In this document: positions 42,981 through 53,094 of the stretch, piece by piece
Position numbering within the stretch: position 1 is the stretch's first letter
How the letters are laid out: every line of letters begins with the position of its first letter
NCBI RefSeq assembly: GCF_023558375.1
Contig: NZ_CP083761.1
Span: forward strand, 5,411,001 to 5,475,000
DNA from: Chroococcidiopsis sp. CCMEE 29
GTDB lineage: Bacteria; Cyanobacteriota; Cyanobacteriia; Cyanobacteriales; Chroococcidiopsidaceae
Length of the DNA: 64,000 nucleotides
Direction of reading: 5' to 3'
Position numbers and translations under genes: made by a program
The notes under the pieces: generated by a model
The model's input: only the letters and a program-made list of their open reading frames with translations
Database searches by the model: none
Told to the model about the DNA's origin: nothing

Positions 42981-44363
42981 ATGGACATGCAGAACGCCAC
43001 TAGAGGCGTCATCGATACCCTACGCAATCGGCGACAGCAACTAGCTGAACTGATTGCTCTGCCGGTAATTCTTTGGTCAGGGTGTAGCAGTCCGCGTAAT
43101 TTTCCTGCCAATACTTTCCCATTTCGTGCTAGTAGTCACTTTCTCTACTTCGCTGGCATCCCTTTAGAACAGGCTGCAATTCGCCTGGAAACTGGGAAAT
43201 TGGCTCTTTTTATGGATGATGCCCAACCAGATAGTGCCCTCTGGCATGGGGAAACGCCAACTAGAGCAGAAATTGCTGAGATGATTGGAGCTGATGCGGC
43301 TTTTCCAATGGCGGAACTAGAGGCAGTAGAGGGAGCCGCCACAATTGCTGTTCAAGATGCTACCACAATGCTGCTGCAGTCGCAGTTGTTGAAAAGGCAA
43401 GTTCCTCCAGCGAATGCGCCACAAGGAATTGACCTGGAGTTAGCACGAGCGATCGCCTCTCTCCGACTGACACACGATACAGTTGCCCTAGCAGAATTGC
43501 GTCAAGCAGCTGCTGTTACTGTGCAAGCTCATATAGCGGGCATGGCAGTCACTCCCAGCGCTCAGATGGAAGCAGAGGTTCGCGCCGCTATGGAGCACGT
43601 CATTATCGCTCATAATATGACTTGTGCCTATCCCAGTATCGTCACGGTTCACGGTGAAGTCCTGCACAACGAACAATATCATCATCCGCTACAACCCGGA
43701 GATTTGCTTTTGGCGGATGTTGGGGCTGAAACAGCAATGGGTTGGGCATCTGATGTAACGCGCACTTGGCCTGTTTCCGGTAAATTCTCTCCTACCCAGC
43801 GGGATCTATATAATGTCGTGCTAGCGGCTCATGATGCCTGCATTGCTAAAACTTGCCCAGGTATGGATTATCAAGACATTCATCTATTGGCGGCAGCTGT
43901 GATTGCCGAAGGATTAGTAGATTTAGGCATTTTGCGCGGTCAACCGGAAGATTTAGTTGAAATGGATGCTCACGCGCTATTCTTTCCTCACGGTGTTGGT
44001 CACCTGCTGGGATTGGATGTGCATGACATGGAGGATTTAGGCGATCTAGCTGGGTATGAGGCAGGACGGGTAAGAAGCGATCGCTTTGGTTTAAATTACC
44101 TGCGCTTAAATCGACCCCTACGTTCTGGAATGCTGGTAACAATTGAACCGGGATTCTATCAAGTTCCAGCAATTTTGAATGATCCAGAGCGCCGTTCAAA
44201 ATATCAGGGTGTAGTGAATTGGGAACGCCTAGCTCAGTTTGCTGATGTGCGCGGCATTCGGATTGAAGATGATGTGTTTGTTACACAAGCAGGTAGCGAA
44301 GTGCTGACAGTTGCATTACCGACTACTGCCGACGATGTTGAGCAGCTAGTTTTGTCTAGCTAA
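42981..44363 (+). CDS. Aminopeptidase P family protein (M24), first copy
   Basis: 460 residues. M24 creatinase/aminopeptidase fold with metal ligands in DVGAETAMGWASDVTRTWP (two Asp), FFPHGVGHLLGLDVHDM (His), VTIEPGFYQ (Glu) and IEDDVFV (Glu). The N-terminal domain (about 1-170) matches the aminopeptidase P N-domain. It removes N-terminal residues before proline. A second family member is at 53095-54402. Its end overlaps the convergent TPR/pentapeptide gene by 4 bases. Confidence 0.92.
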   Translation: MDMQNATRGVIDTLRNRRQQLAELIALPVILWSGCSSPRNFPANTFPFRASSHFLYFAGIPLEQAAIRLETGKLALFMDDAQPDSALWHGETPTRAEIAEMIGADAAFPMAELEAVEGAATIAVQDATTMLLQSQLLKRQVPPANAPQGIDLELARAIASLRLTHDTVALAELRQAAAVTVQAHIAGMAVTPSAQMEAEVRAAMEHVIIAHNMTCAYPSIVTVHGEVLHNEQYHHPLQPGDLLLADVGAETAMGWASDVTRTWPVSGKFSPTQRDLYNVVLAAHDACIAKTCPGMDYQDIHLLAAAVIAEGLVDLGILRGQPEDLVEMDAHALFFPHGVGHLLGLDVHDMEDLGDLAGYEAGRVRSDRFGLNYLRLNRPLRSGMLVTIEPGFYQVPAILNDPERRSKYQGVVNWERLAQFADVRGIRIEDDVFVTQAGSEVLTVALPTTADDVEQLVLSS

Positions 44364-45613
44364 ATTGAAAGGCGATCAGCCGAATCATCCTCAAAAATTG
44401 CCCCCCGCCGTTGCAAGTCACGCTTCATTTCCTCTGAAAGTCCTACAGCTCCGCTAAACTGAGCATTTTCCACTTTCGCATCATTCAGTTCAGCACGGCT
44501 GAGGTTGGCAGCGTGCAGATTTGCACCGATCAGATCGACACTACTTAAATCAGCCTGTTGCAGCAACGCCCCACTCAAGTTGGCACCGCTGAGGTTAGCA
44601 CTCTCTAGGTAAGCACTGCATAAGTTTGCACTGCTCAAATTAGCACGGCTCAAATTGGCACGAGGCAGCATGGTACGTAGATCTGCACAAATCAGGTTAG
44701 CTCCCCGCAGGTCAGCATCACGGAGATTGGCATTAATAAGGCTAGCATGAGCTAAGTCAGCACCACTCAAGTTGGCACGACTCAGATCAGCAAAAGTCAA
44801 GTCAGCACCGCTGGCGATCGCATGAGCTAGGTATGCATGACTCAGATCGGCAAAACTGAGATTGGTACTGCTTAGATTAGCAGCGTGCAGATCTGCACCG
44901 CTAAGAGCAACACGGCTTAAATTAACACCACTCAGGTTAGCTTTAGCAAAGTCTTCAGCCGGATTGAGACCCACCATTTTCGCGCTGATCATCAAGTTAT
45001 CTGCTTTTGCCGTTAGCAATAGTTCCCGTGCCATTGTCTGCTGCTGCTGCTGATACTCGTTTGCCTGGGTTAAGTCTCCTAAGGTAGTGTAAGCCTGTCG
45101 CAATCTTCTCAGCACTTGCCCCTCACCGATAAAGTCTTGGAGTTCTCGTGCGATTACTAAAGACTGCTGAAAGCAAGCGATCGCTTTCGGATAATCCTCT
45201 AATGAATAGTAAGAAAATCCCAGGCTGTAAAGCGTCTGTCCCTCGCTTTGACGATCTTGCATTTCCCGGACAATCGCCAACTGCTGTTGCTGGTACTCAA
45301 TCGCTTTTGTAGCGTCCCCTATCTGATGGTAAAAATTTCCCAAATTTAGCAGTGCATTCCCCTCTCCTTTGCAGTCTTGAATTTGCTGAGCGAGTTCTAG
45401 GTGATGTTGATAGCACTCAATCGCTTTGCTAGATTCACCTAAAGCCTGATAAGCAGCCCCTAGATTTCCTAAAGCTGCTCCCTGCCGCTGCAAGTTTTGG
45501 CTTGTTCGGTAAAGACTCAGTGCCTGTTGCCAAGATTGCAATGCTGCCTCAAACTGGCATGTTTGGTATTGCCCGATTCCTTGTTTCAGCAATTGGTCTG
45601 CTTGATTGGTCAT
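44360..45613 (-). CDS. TPR plus pentapeptide-repeat protein
   Basis: 417 residues. Residues 1-200 contain about five tetratricopeptide repeats (for example EGNALLNLGNFYHQIGDATK, AIEYQQQQLAIVREMQ). Residues about 220-390 contain some thirty A(N/D)Lxx pentapeptides (GADLTFADLSRANLSGADLA). Cytosolic by lack of a signal. Both repeat types are protein-interaction or scaffold folds; no enzyme site is seen. Such fusions are common in cyanobacteria and have no assigned function. Confidence 0.88.
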   Translation of the reverse strand: MTNQADQLLKQGIGQYQTCQFEAALQSWQQALSLYRTSQNLQRQGAALGNLGAAYQALGESSKAIECYQHHLELAQQIQDCKGEGNALLNLGNFYHQIGDATKAIEYQQQQLAIVREMQDRQSEGQTLYSLGFSYYSLEDYPKAIACFQQSLVIARELQDFIGEGQVLRRLRQAYTTLGDLTQANEYQQQQQTMARELLLTAKADNLMISAKMVGLNPAEDFAKANLSGVNLSRVALSGADLHAANLSSTNLSFADLSHAYLAHAIASGADLTFADLSRANLSGADLAHASLINANLRDADLRGANLICADLRTMLPRANLSRANLSSANLCSAYLESANLSGANLSGALLQQADLSSVDLIGANLHAANLSRAELNDAKVENAQFSGAVGLSEEMKRDLQRRGAIFEDDSADRLSI

Positions 45614-45727
45614 ATGGCAACTCTACGCAACTGAGTTTAAGCCATAAAGTTAGCATGAGGTTGACAGGTGTTAGCTGTGTAAACTGACACCTTTCAGAGT
45701 ACTCCGGTTGCCCGTTTAACTGCTCAA

Positions 45728-46822
45728 CTAGGATGGTACTAACAAAGCCTCCTTGATTTCTGTTCGCAAACTGCGGGTTACATAACAAGCGCTATTGAGG
45801 CAATCTAGCACCAACTTGTTGGCATTATAATATTCCTTTAATACTGCTTTCTGCTGGGTGCTGAAAGGGAAATTTTGCAGTTCATGCGCTTTAGGATCGC
45901 TCCAGGCAGGATTATCCTCAAATCTATGGGTATTAAGGATAAATTCAAGGTAGAAAGCTCGAAAAGTGGATGGTCTATAAGCAGTCTTATTTGAATTAGA
46001 TTGTCGGTTTAGCCAAAGTAGGAACTGCTGTAACTCTTCATCTGATGCTACGATAGCATCAGTTTGATGCTTCATTAATCTCAACAGGTAATCGACATCT
46101 TGCAACATTTCAACTACTAGCAAAAATACTTCACGCCAACCAGGCTCAGTTATGTGGCTAACTAACTTTTTTAAAGCCTTTTCTAATGTCTGCGGACTGG
46201 GGCTTTTTACAATTTCTCTAGCTGTGAGATACTGATGAAATTTCAGTTCAGAAAAGCAATAAATTCCTTCTGACAGTTCCACCAATAGCCCATGCTGCGT
46301 CTCAATTGATTTTAGCACTGCTTCACTCTCTAGTTCCAGTACCTCAGGATGAGTCTGGGCATTAGGTAAGTTGCAAATGTAATCAACAATGTGTTGCTCT
46401 AAATCCCTTTTAAGAAAATATTCGCCACCCTCAAAGGTCTTGAAGGCAATTTTACTTAGCAGATCTTGCTTTCGCTGTAAAGATAAGGTTTTGTAAATCT
46501 GATCTCCCTCAATTTGACGCTTATCATCCCATTTCTTCAATAAAATTTCTAACCCTTCTTCATAGACCCGCGAACGATTTGAAGGAATATCGCATGTTTC
46601 CTCAAATACCAAGCAAAGCAGCTTCAGCAGTGGATCGTTAGCAAGGTTTTTGACTAATTCTTTTTCTTGCAGGTTTTGAGCAGCTTTCTTGGCATTGACT
46701 GGCTGTTTAACTTGAACCCATTTTTTAGAAAAATTTATAACCCGCCTATTATCAATTTTGATAATTTCAAAATTCATAGGATCTATGAAATTACATTCAG
46801 AGGCTAAAATGAGGCTTTTCAT
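45728..46822 (-). pseudogene. 5'-truncated NACHT-type NTPase gene
   Basis: 364 residues from the first Met (46822), with no P-loop. The visible part matches the region after the Walker motifs of cyanobacterial NACHT proteins: NLQEKELVKNLANDPLLKLL, CLVFEETCDIPSNRSRVYEE, GLEILLKKWDD, GLLVELSEGIYCFSELKFHQ and YLTAREIV, ending in a helical C-terminus. Complete proteins carry about 300-500 more residues upstream, but only 89 bp separate this frame from sigF. It may still encode a stable fragment. NACHT proteins of this kind include antiphage systems; this copy should lack ATPase activity. Confidence 0.65.
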
Positions 46823-46910
46823 AATTATTTCTAACTAAAATTTGCAGTTTCCACTACATTTTTAATGCTAATACTTTTATGAACATCAAAGTACGAACAA
46901 CCCGAGAATA

Positions 46911-47693
46911 TCAAGCTCCTGTTTGCAAAACCTGCGGTTGCAACACAGATATTAATTGCTTTTTACCCTTTTGTAAGTACCTTGTTACAGTCATTGGGCT
47001 GATACCAATTCGCGTAGCCGCTTCTTTGCGAGAAAGTTCCTTCAAAAATACATATTCAACTGCTGTCCGCGTTTTTTCTTCTAACTGGTTCATCGCACCT
47101 TGCAGTTGTTGCCGATCTTCTTCCTGTTGCTGAAGCGTGGTTGAGCGAGGATCGGGCAGCACATCAGCCAATGTAATTGTGGAATCAACGTGCTGAGCAA
47201 TAGTACTATCCAAACTTAAAGTGATGCGGTTTTGGGCTGCTAACTTGCTATTCAGCCATTCTTGAACTGATACTTCAAGTTTCCGGGCAATCTCAATGTC
47301 TGTAGGGCAGCGACCCAGAGATAAAGTTAATTCTTTGCGAACTCTTTGCCCCTGGTGGTGGAGTTCTTGCCAGCGGCGAGGAATTTTCACTATTCCAGTG
47401 CGATCGCGCAAAAAGTGCAGAATTTCACCGCGAATATAGGGAATAGCAAAGGAGCTAAAAGCATAGCCTTGAGTAGGATTAAATCGTTCAATGGCGCGAA
47501 TCAACCCAAAGTAACCAATTTGTTCTAAATCTTCATAGGGTTCACTACATTGATGGGTGAATTGATGAGCCATCTTCCGTACTAACCCAGCATGTAACCT
47601 TACAAGTTTATTTCGTAGTTCAATTGAAGGATTTTGATAGTAGGAAATTAATAGCTTCATGCTATCAGAGTGAACAGAGTGAGTTGCCGCCAT
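46911..47693 (-). CDS. sigF: SigF-type RNA polymerase sigma factor (group 3)
   Basis: 260 residues from the ATG at 47693 (GAGGA upstream on the reverse strand; the frame extends eight codons further). Sigma region 2: AGLVRKMAHQF, DLEQIGYFGLIRAIERFNPT, GYAFSSFAIPYIRGEILHFL, RDR. Region 3: VKIPRRWQELHHQGQRV. Region 4: ELSRKEAATRIGISPMTVTR, YLQKG. This is the SigF/SigB-like group that in cyanobacteria controls motility, pili and stress. No anti-sigma gene is next to it. Confidence 0.9.
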   Translation of the reverse strand: MAATHSVHSDSMKLLISYYQNPSIELRNKLVRLHAGLVRKMAHQFTHQCSEPYEDLEQIGYFGLIRAIERFNPTQGYAFSSFAIPYIRGEILHFLRDRTGIVKIPRRWQELHHQGQRVRKELTLSLGRCPTDIEIARKLEVSVQEWLNSKLAAQNRITLSLDSTIAQHVDSTITLADVLPDPRSTTLQQQEEDRQQLQGAMNQLEEKTRTAVEYVFLKELSRKEAATRIGISPMTVTRYLQKGKKQLISVLQPQVLQTGA

Positions 47694-48013
47694 AAAAATC
47701 CTCAGCAGTGATAACAACTTCCCTTAGGGGGATTAATTAAGATTTGGGTAAACCTTTATTCAAGCTGAGATTATTTTCCGTAGAGAAAGCGGTAGAAACC
47801 ATCGTTGTTTCACTGAATTTATGAGGAGCCGGACAAGCTGACTCGGCATTTATACGTAAATCTTCGGTTTTCTCAGCCGACTGGTTTAGTTCTTGTAGAG
47901 TTCAGCAGCCAAGACTCCTGCCAATGTACCTCTGGCTAATCAGTGGGTTCTAGGTCACAATAGGCATAAATCGCAATTTGCTTGAACACGACTTGTAAAT
48001 TTGAGAAACTCCT

Positions 48014-48742
48014 ATGAGTAATACCAGCAACTTCCGTAGCGCGATCCGTCAGGCAAAAACTCAAAGTATTATCGGACCCAATGTCATCGCCAACGCCTTA
48101 CCCTACGTAGGCGGTGGACTTGTATTAACGGCACTGGGTACTTACGGCGGCTTAGGAATTATACGAACTAATCCAGGACTGTTCTTTCCCACTTTTATCG
48201 GTGCCTTGATCCTGGAGTTGATTCTTTTCTTTGTCGCCAGTAACGTTGCCCAAAAAGGAAACAACCGTGTTGCTCTGCCGCTGCTCGCAACTTATAGCCT
48301 GCTAACGGGCTATACCCTTAGTGGCATAGTATTTATGGCGCTTAGCACTAAAGGCGTTGGCATTGCCGGAATTGGATTTGCTGCTCTTGGCTGTGGCATT
48401 ACCTTTATTGCTGCTCGTCAAATTGGCTCCAATCTCTCTGAGGAAGACGGCATAGCATTAACAAAAACAATTGGATTAGGAGTCACTGCCCTAATCGTCG
48501 TCATTGTCGGTCAATTATTATTTGCCATGTTTGGTGTCTATACACCAACTTGGTTGGAAATCGGCATCTCTGGTCTGGGAGTGTTTCTGTTTGCTGGTGC
48601 TGCGGTGGTAGATTTCTACATCTTGCCCCGTACCTACAGTAACGAACAGTATCTGCCAGCTGCTTTGTCAATGTACCTAACTTACATCAACTTGTTCATT
48701 TTCATCTTGCGCCTACTGATTGCCCTGAATGGTCGAGACTGA
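48014..48742 (+). CDS. BI-1 (Bax inhibitor-1)/YccA-family membrane protein
   Basis: 242 residues with seven hydrophobic segments. The C-terminal signature AAVVDFYILPRTY and ALSMYLTYINLFIFILRLLI is that of BI-1 proteins, which act as pH-dependent calcium leak channels or membrane-protease partners in bacteria. It is followed by a strong terminator. Confidence 0.88.
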   Translation: MSNTSNFRSAIRQAKTQSIIGPNVIANALPYVGGGLVLTALGTYGGLGIIRTNPGLFFPTFIGALILELILFFVASNVAQKGNNRVALPLLATYSLLTGYTLSGIVFMALSTKGVGIAGIGFAALGCGITFIAARQIGSNLSEEDGIALTKTIGLGVTALIVVIVGQLLFAMFGVYTPTWLEIGISGLGVFLFAGAAVVDFYILPRTYSNEQYLPAALSMYLTYINLFIFILRLLIALNGRD

Positions 48743-48786
48743 GTGAGGTTAGCCTCGCTACAGGTAGAATTTCGTTCAACAAGACA

Positions 48787-48817
48787 CCGTGGTTTGATCG
48801 GCAAACCACGGTTTTTT
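48787..48817 (+). terminator. Rho-independent terminator
   Basis: CCGTGGTTTG and CAAACCACGG form a perfect 10-bp stem around ATCGG, followed by six T. It ends the BI-1 transcript and separates it from prfB. Confidence 0.92.
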
Positions 48818-48927
48818 AATACTGTTGTCGCTACTGCGTATAGTCTCTCGCTAAGATTAAAAATATACATAATTTGTCTAATAGAGAGCGATACTCTTAG
48901 AAAGGCGCAATTACCTCAGCAATCACT

Positions 48928-50050
48928 ATGGAAGCCCTAGAAATCAAACGCGAATTCGAAAAGTTGTCTCAGCGCCTGGGTAAAACTCAGGACTATCTTT
49001 GACGTACCAGCACTGAACGCTAAAATTCAAGACCTGGAGCAAATAGCAGCCCAGCCGGAATTTTGGGAAGACCAAACCGCTGCCCAGCAGACTTTACAAG
49101 AACTCAACGACCTGAAGGCTCACCTCCAGCAATACGACCAGTGGCAAGGAAGCCTGGAAGACACTAAGGCAATTCTAGAGCTACTGGATTTAGAAACTGA
49201 CGAAGCACTACTGCAAGAAGCTCAATCAACCGTTACCCAGCTAAGTCGTGAACTCGATCAGTGGGAGTTAGAACAGTTGTTGTCTGGTCCTTACGACGAC
49301 AAAGGAGCCATTCTCACAATCAACGCTGGGGCTGGAGGGACTGATGCTCAAGACTGGGCAGAAATGCTGCTGCGAATGTACACCCGTTGGGGAGAAAATC
49401 ATGACTACAAGGTACATTTAGCAGAAATCTCCGAGGGGGATGAAGCTGGGATTAAATCTGCCACCTTGGAAATTTCTGGTCGTTATGCCTATGGTTACCT
49501 ACAAGGAGAGAAAGGTACTCATCGGCTGGTGCGAATCTCACCCTTCAATGCTAATGGCAAGCGGCAGACTAGTTTTGCTGGAGTTGAAGTAATGCCACAG
49601 ATAGATAACTCTGTGCAGCTGGAGATTCCAGAGAAGGATCTAGAAATTACCACGTCCCGAGCGGGTGGTAAGGGTGGGCAGAATGTCAACAAGGTAGAAA
49701 CAGCAGTGCGAATTGCCCACATTCCCACGGGAATTGCAGTGCGCTGTACTCAAGAACGCAGTCAGTTGCAAAACAAGGAAAAAGCTCTTGCTATCCTCAA
49801 AGCCAAGCTACTGATTATTGCCCAAGAGCAACGCGCTCAAGAAATTGCCCAGATCCGAGGGGATGCGGTCGAGGCTGCCTGGGGTAACCAGATCCGTAAC
49901 TATGTATTTCATCCATACCAGATGGTGAAGGATCTGCGGACTAATGTTGAAACCACAGCGATTACAGATGTCATGAATGGTGAAATAGATTTATTTATCC
50001 AAACTTATCTGCGCCAGGAAAATCAATTAGTAGGCAGTAACGCTGTTTAA
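48928..50050 (+). CDS. prfB: Peptide chain release factor 2, programmed +1 frameshift
   Basis: The first frame starts at 48928 ([15 protein letters not shown]) and meets UGA at 49000-49002 as codon 25, in the context TATCTTTGAC, the classical prfB shift site. Slipping +1 gives Asp from GAC at 49001 and continues to the TAA at 50048-50050, for a product of about 373 residues. RF2 recognises UAA/UGA and releases the chain: the SPF anticodon-like motif ([10 protein letters not shown]) and the catalytic GGQ ([14 protein letters not shown]) are present. AGGA lies just upstream of the slip site as a weak Shine-Dalgarno-like element. The internal stop is autoregulatory, not a defect. Confidence 0.96.
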
Positions 50051-50129
50051 CATCTACTCAACAAACTGTTACATATGAGAAAATTCATCATTTCAGACTT
50101 CCCCAGGAAAAGCTTATCTTCATCAGATC

Positions 50130-50315
50130 ATGGATAATTCATCTTCCAAACCTGTGGCTGAATCGAAACCAGCTACAACGGAGCCTCAGCCGAGTTACGT
50201 AAAACTTGCCATGCGAAACATGGTACGGAAGCGAGGTACTTCCTTAAAACATTTTGCCCTGACAACGATCGGGTTGTTGGCTGTACTAGTAGGTCTCGCC
50301 TACCTGACTCGGTAA
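50130..50315 (+). CDS. DUF3285 small membrane protein
   Basis: 61 residues: a polar N-terminus, then [20 protein letters not shown] and one C-terminal membrane helix ([19 protein letters not shown]). This is the cyanobacterial DUF3285 family. The order prfB, DUF3285, ybeY, dgkA, trpG is one I recognise from many cyanobacterial genomes. Function unknown. Confidence 0.85.
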   Translation: MDNSSSKPVAESKPATTEPQPSYVKLAMRNMVRKRGTSLKHFALTTIGLLAVLVGLAYLTR

Positions 50316-50347
50316 TGATAAGACGAAGTAGCGGAGGAGATTTAGGT

Positions 50348-50884
50348 GTGCAAGTTGAAGTAAGTGTGCAGGATTATTTCTACGAGTCTTCCCAATCGGA
50401 AGCCTCAAGTTTAGAATTGAGCCAGCATAATACCACTAGCTCGATCGCTCCTGAAACCTGGCAAACCTGGTTTACTCGTTGGTTGGAAATTCTTCAAACT
50501 GAACTCCCACTAGCATCTACCTATGAACTCACCCTACGCTTGACAGATGACGCTGAGATCCAAACACTCAATACCCAGTACCGTCACCAGAACAAACCTA
50601 CGGATGTTTTAGCCTTTGCTGCTTTAGAGGTAGACGTTCCCCAGACCGATGAGATGCGATCGCTACCCCTTTATCTTGGCGATCTTGTGATTTCTGTTGA
50701 TACCGCTCAAAGGCAAGCTCAACAGCAGGGACATCCTCTGCCAACAGAACTAGCTTGGTTAGCAGCTCATGGTTTACTACATCTTTTAGGCTGGGATCAT
50801 CCGGATGAAGAAAGCCTGACTCGCATGCTAAATCAACAAGCCGTCTTGTTGCGTACCATCAGTCTTGCCATCAATACAGCTTAA
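50348..50884 (+). CDS. ybeY: Endoribonuclease YbeY
   Basis: 178 residues from the GTG at 50348, chosen because GGAGGAG stands about 9 bases before it; the frame also opens at an ATG at 50315 that overlaps the previous stop. The zinc site [18 protein letters not shown] (HGxLHLxGxDH) is intact, along with TDVLAFA. YbeY matures the 16S rRNA 3' end and takes part in ribosome quality control. Confidence 0.95.
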   Translation: MQVEVSVQDYFYESSQSEASSLELSQHNTTSSIAPETWQTWFTRWLEILQTELPLASTYELTLRLTDDAEIQTLNTQYRHQNKPTDVLAFAALEVDVPQTDEMRSLPLYLGDLVISVDTAQRQAQQQGHPLPTELAWLAAHGLLHLLGWDHPDEESLTRMLNQQAVLLRTISLAINTA

Positions 50885-51039
50885 TTGCGGAGAGAAAGTT
50901 AGTGGAGCTACTCTGTTGGGTTGATAAAATTCCTTTTCGTCTAAATTACACTGTCGTGTAGAGATATAGAATGAGCGGTTAATGTATTAGGAATAGCGAA
51001 GTCTTTGGCTCACTAACTCCTTTTTATGGTTTCCTGTCT

Positions 51040-51492
51040 ATGTCCCAAAACGTTTCGACCTCAATGCCAAGCCGACCAGAAAAAGTGATTCCACTCAAGC
51101 GAGAGTTGTCATGGCAAGTTGCCTCAAATTTGTTTGTTAGCTTCAAGTATGCCTGGTGCGGTATAGGTTACGCCTTTCAAACTCAACGCAACTTTCGGAT
51201 TCACGTGTGTATAGGCATTCTGGCAATTGGCTTGGGTATTCTCTTACATCTACAGGCGGTCGAAATGGCAGTGATTGGGCTAACCAGTGGGCTAGTTCTA
51301 GTGATGGAATTACTGAATACAGCGATCGAGTCAGTTGTTGACTTAACCGTCAAGCAGAATTACCATGAATTAGCAAAAATTGCAAAGGACTGTGCTGCTG
51401 GTGCAGTACTGGTCTCTTCTCTGGCAGCGGTTTTGGTAGCTGGGGTACTTTTGCTACCTCCCCTATTAGTCTTAATTCAGTCCGTTCTTTAG
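51040..51492 (+). CDS. dgkA: Diacylglycerol/undecaprenol kinase family protein
   Basis: 150 residues. FKYAWCGIGYAFQTQRNFRI, then three membrane helices and the active-site segment LVLVMELLNTAIESVVDLTV followed by AKDCAAGAVL are diagnostic of prokaryotic diacylglycerol or undecaprenol kinases. It phosphorylates lipid alcohols at the inner membrane. Confidence 0.94.
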   Translation: MSQNVSTSMPSRPEKVIPLKRELSWQVASNLFVSFKYAWCGIGYAFQTQRNFRIHVCIGILAIGLGILLHLQAVEMAVIGLTSGLVLVMELLNTAIESVVDLTVKQNYHELAKIAKDCAAGAVLVSSLAAVLVAGVLLLPPLLVLIQSVL

Positions 51493-51553
51493 CGGCGGGT
51501 TGAACAGACGTGCCTGTAGGAACACAGATAATTACGGTCAAACCCGCCCGTAT
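51493..51553. repeat. Dispersed imperfect inverted repeat, copy 3
   Basis: GGCGGGTTGAACAGACGTG at the left, CAGATAATTACGGTCAAACC then CGCCCGTATA at the right. It shares its right half with copy 1 at 11094-11156. It lies between dgkA and trpG. Confidence 0.6.
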
Positions 51554-51589
51554 AGGGTTGAGGGGTGAATGAGGATAGGAGTCTGAGTT

Positions 51590-52192
51590 TTGATTATAGT
51601 TATCGACAACTACGACAGCTTTACCTATAACTTAGTACAGTATTTGGGAGAACTAGGGGCAGAGTTTCCAGTAGCAGCTGAAATTCAAGTTTACCGCAAT
51701 GACCAAATCTCGTTAGAGCAGATTCGCCAATTGCAGCCAGCAGGGGTGGTAATTTCACCAGGGCCAGGTCGCCCAGAAGACGCGGGAATTTCTCTAGATT
51801 TGATTCAACAGCTAGGACCTAGCTTGCCGATTCTGGGAGTATGCTTGGGGCATCAAAGCATTGGTCAAGTGTTCGGTGGTAAGGTTGTTTCTGCCACAGA
51901 GTTAATGCATGGTAAAACTTCTCAGGTGAGCCACACTGGAACAGGCGTTTTTCAGGGATTAGAAAATCCAATGACCGCAACCCGGTATCATAGTCTGGTG
52001 ATTGATCGACAAACTTGCCCAGACGTACTGGAAATTACGGCTTGGGTTGACGATGGGACAATCATGGGGGTGCGACACCGGAACTATCCTCACGTTGAGG
52101 GCGTCCAGTTTCACCCGGAGAGTGTGCTGACGACATCAGGAAAGCAGTTACTGCGAAACTTCCTGGAACAACTGCCGTCGTCAGTGGTTTGA
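51590..52192 (+). CDS. trpG: Glutamine amidotransferase of anthranilate/aminodeoxychorismate synthase
   Basis: 200 residues with a TTG start ([20 protein letters not shown]) preceded by AGGAG. Class I amidotransferase triad: Cys in [13 protein letters not shown], His and Glu in [13 protein letters not shown]. Oxyanion motif [12 protein letters not shown]. It supplies ammonia for tryptophan and/or folate synthesis; in cyanobacteria one copy often serves both, so trpG and pabA are equally fair names. Confidence 0.93.
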   Translation: MIIVIDNYDSFTYNLVQYLGELGAEFPVAAEIQVYRNDQISLEQIRQLQPAGVVISPGPGRPEDAGISLDLIQQLGPSLPILGVCLGHQSIGQVFGGKVVSATELMHGKTSQVSHTGTGVFQGLENPMTATRYHSLVIDRQTCPDVLEITAWVDDGTIMGVRHRNYPHVEGVQFHPESVLTTSGKQLLRNFLEQLPSSVV

Positions 52193-52202
52193 TGGAGAAA
52201 AA

Positions 52203-52979
52203 ATGAAACGGCGACAGTTAATCGGTTACGCTGGGGCAGGGTTGCTGACGACCCTAACTACTATCTTGGCTACAAAATTTCAGGCTGCTGTGGCACAACC
52301 CAGCAGTGGATTATCAGTTCAATGGTTGGGTCATACTTGCTTTCGGTTTACTAGTGGTGGAACACGAATCCTGGTAAATCCGTTTCAGACGCTAGGCTGT
52401 ACAGCAGGATATCGACCACCAACTGTAGAGGCAAATTTAGTGCTGATTAGCAGCCAGCTGTTGGATGAAGGAGCGGTGGAAGGGCTGCCCGGCAATCCCA
52501 GGTTAATCTATGAGCCTGGAGTTTACCAGTTCAATGACATCCAGGTGCAGGGAATTGCTACAGACCACGATCGCCAAGGTGGAAAGCGCTTTGGCACTAA
52601 TGTGGCTTGGCGTTGGAGTCAAGGAGGAATTAACATTCTGCACTTGGGGGGAGCCGCTGCACCGATCACAATGGAGCAAAAAATCCTCATGGGACGTCCT
52701 GATTTGCTATTGGTACCAGTAGGAGGCGGTCCAAAAGCCTATACCCCACAAGAAGCTCAGCAGGCAATTCAAGCTCTGAATCCTAGGTTAGTGATTCCCA
52801 CCCATTACCGTACCCAAGCTGCTGATGCCGCTACCTGCGATCTAGTTTCACTCGATGAATTCCTAGCAGTGATGGGTGGTATGCCAGTGCGCCGTAGTAA
52901 CAGTGACACCATTAATCTCAATCCAGCTGATTTGCCGCAAAGTGGCTCGGCAATTCAAGTATTGAGTTACAAGTTCTAG
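52203..52979 (+). CDS. Exported metallo-beta-lactamase-fold hydrolase
   Basis: 258 residues. The N-terminus MKRRQLIGYAGAGLLTTLTT, followed by a hydrophobic run to AAVAQ, looks like a Tat-like signal. The fold resembles UlaG-type enzymes: WLGHTCFRF, ILVNPF, GIATDHDRQGG, LHLGGAA and IPTHYRT. Several canonical zinc ligands of the HxHxDH motif are not obvious, so activity is uncertain. It follows trpG by 10 bp and may be co-transcribed. Confidence 0.78.
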   Translation: MKRRQLIGYAGAGLLTTLTTILATKFQAAVAQPSSGLSVQWLGHTCFRFTSGGTRILVNPFQTLGCTAGYRPPTVEANLVLISSQLLDEGAVEGLPGNPRLIYEPGVYQFNDIQVQGIATDHDRQGGKRFGTNVAWRWSQGGINILHLGGAAAPITMEQKILMGRPDLLLVPVGGGPKAYTPQEAQQAIQALNPRLVIPTHYRTQAADAATCDLVSLDEFLAVMGGMPVRRSNSDTINLNPADLPQSGSAIQVLSYKF

Positions 52980-53094
52980 ATAGCCGGGTAATTAGTATTA
53001 AACACAGAGAAACGCAGAGGAGCTTGCCTTTATGTCCTTTGTGTCTTGGCGGTTCAATCTAGAATACATTTAAAGGATCGCAAACAGAGTAGCC

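Noticed and set aside
46879-47133. Forward frame of 84 codons with many Cys
   Set aside because: It is the antisense shadow of the sigF C-terminus.
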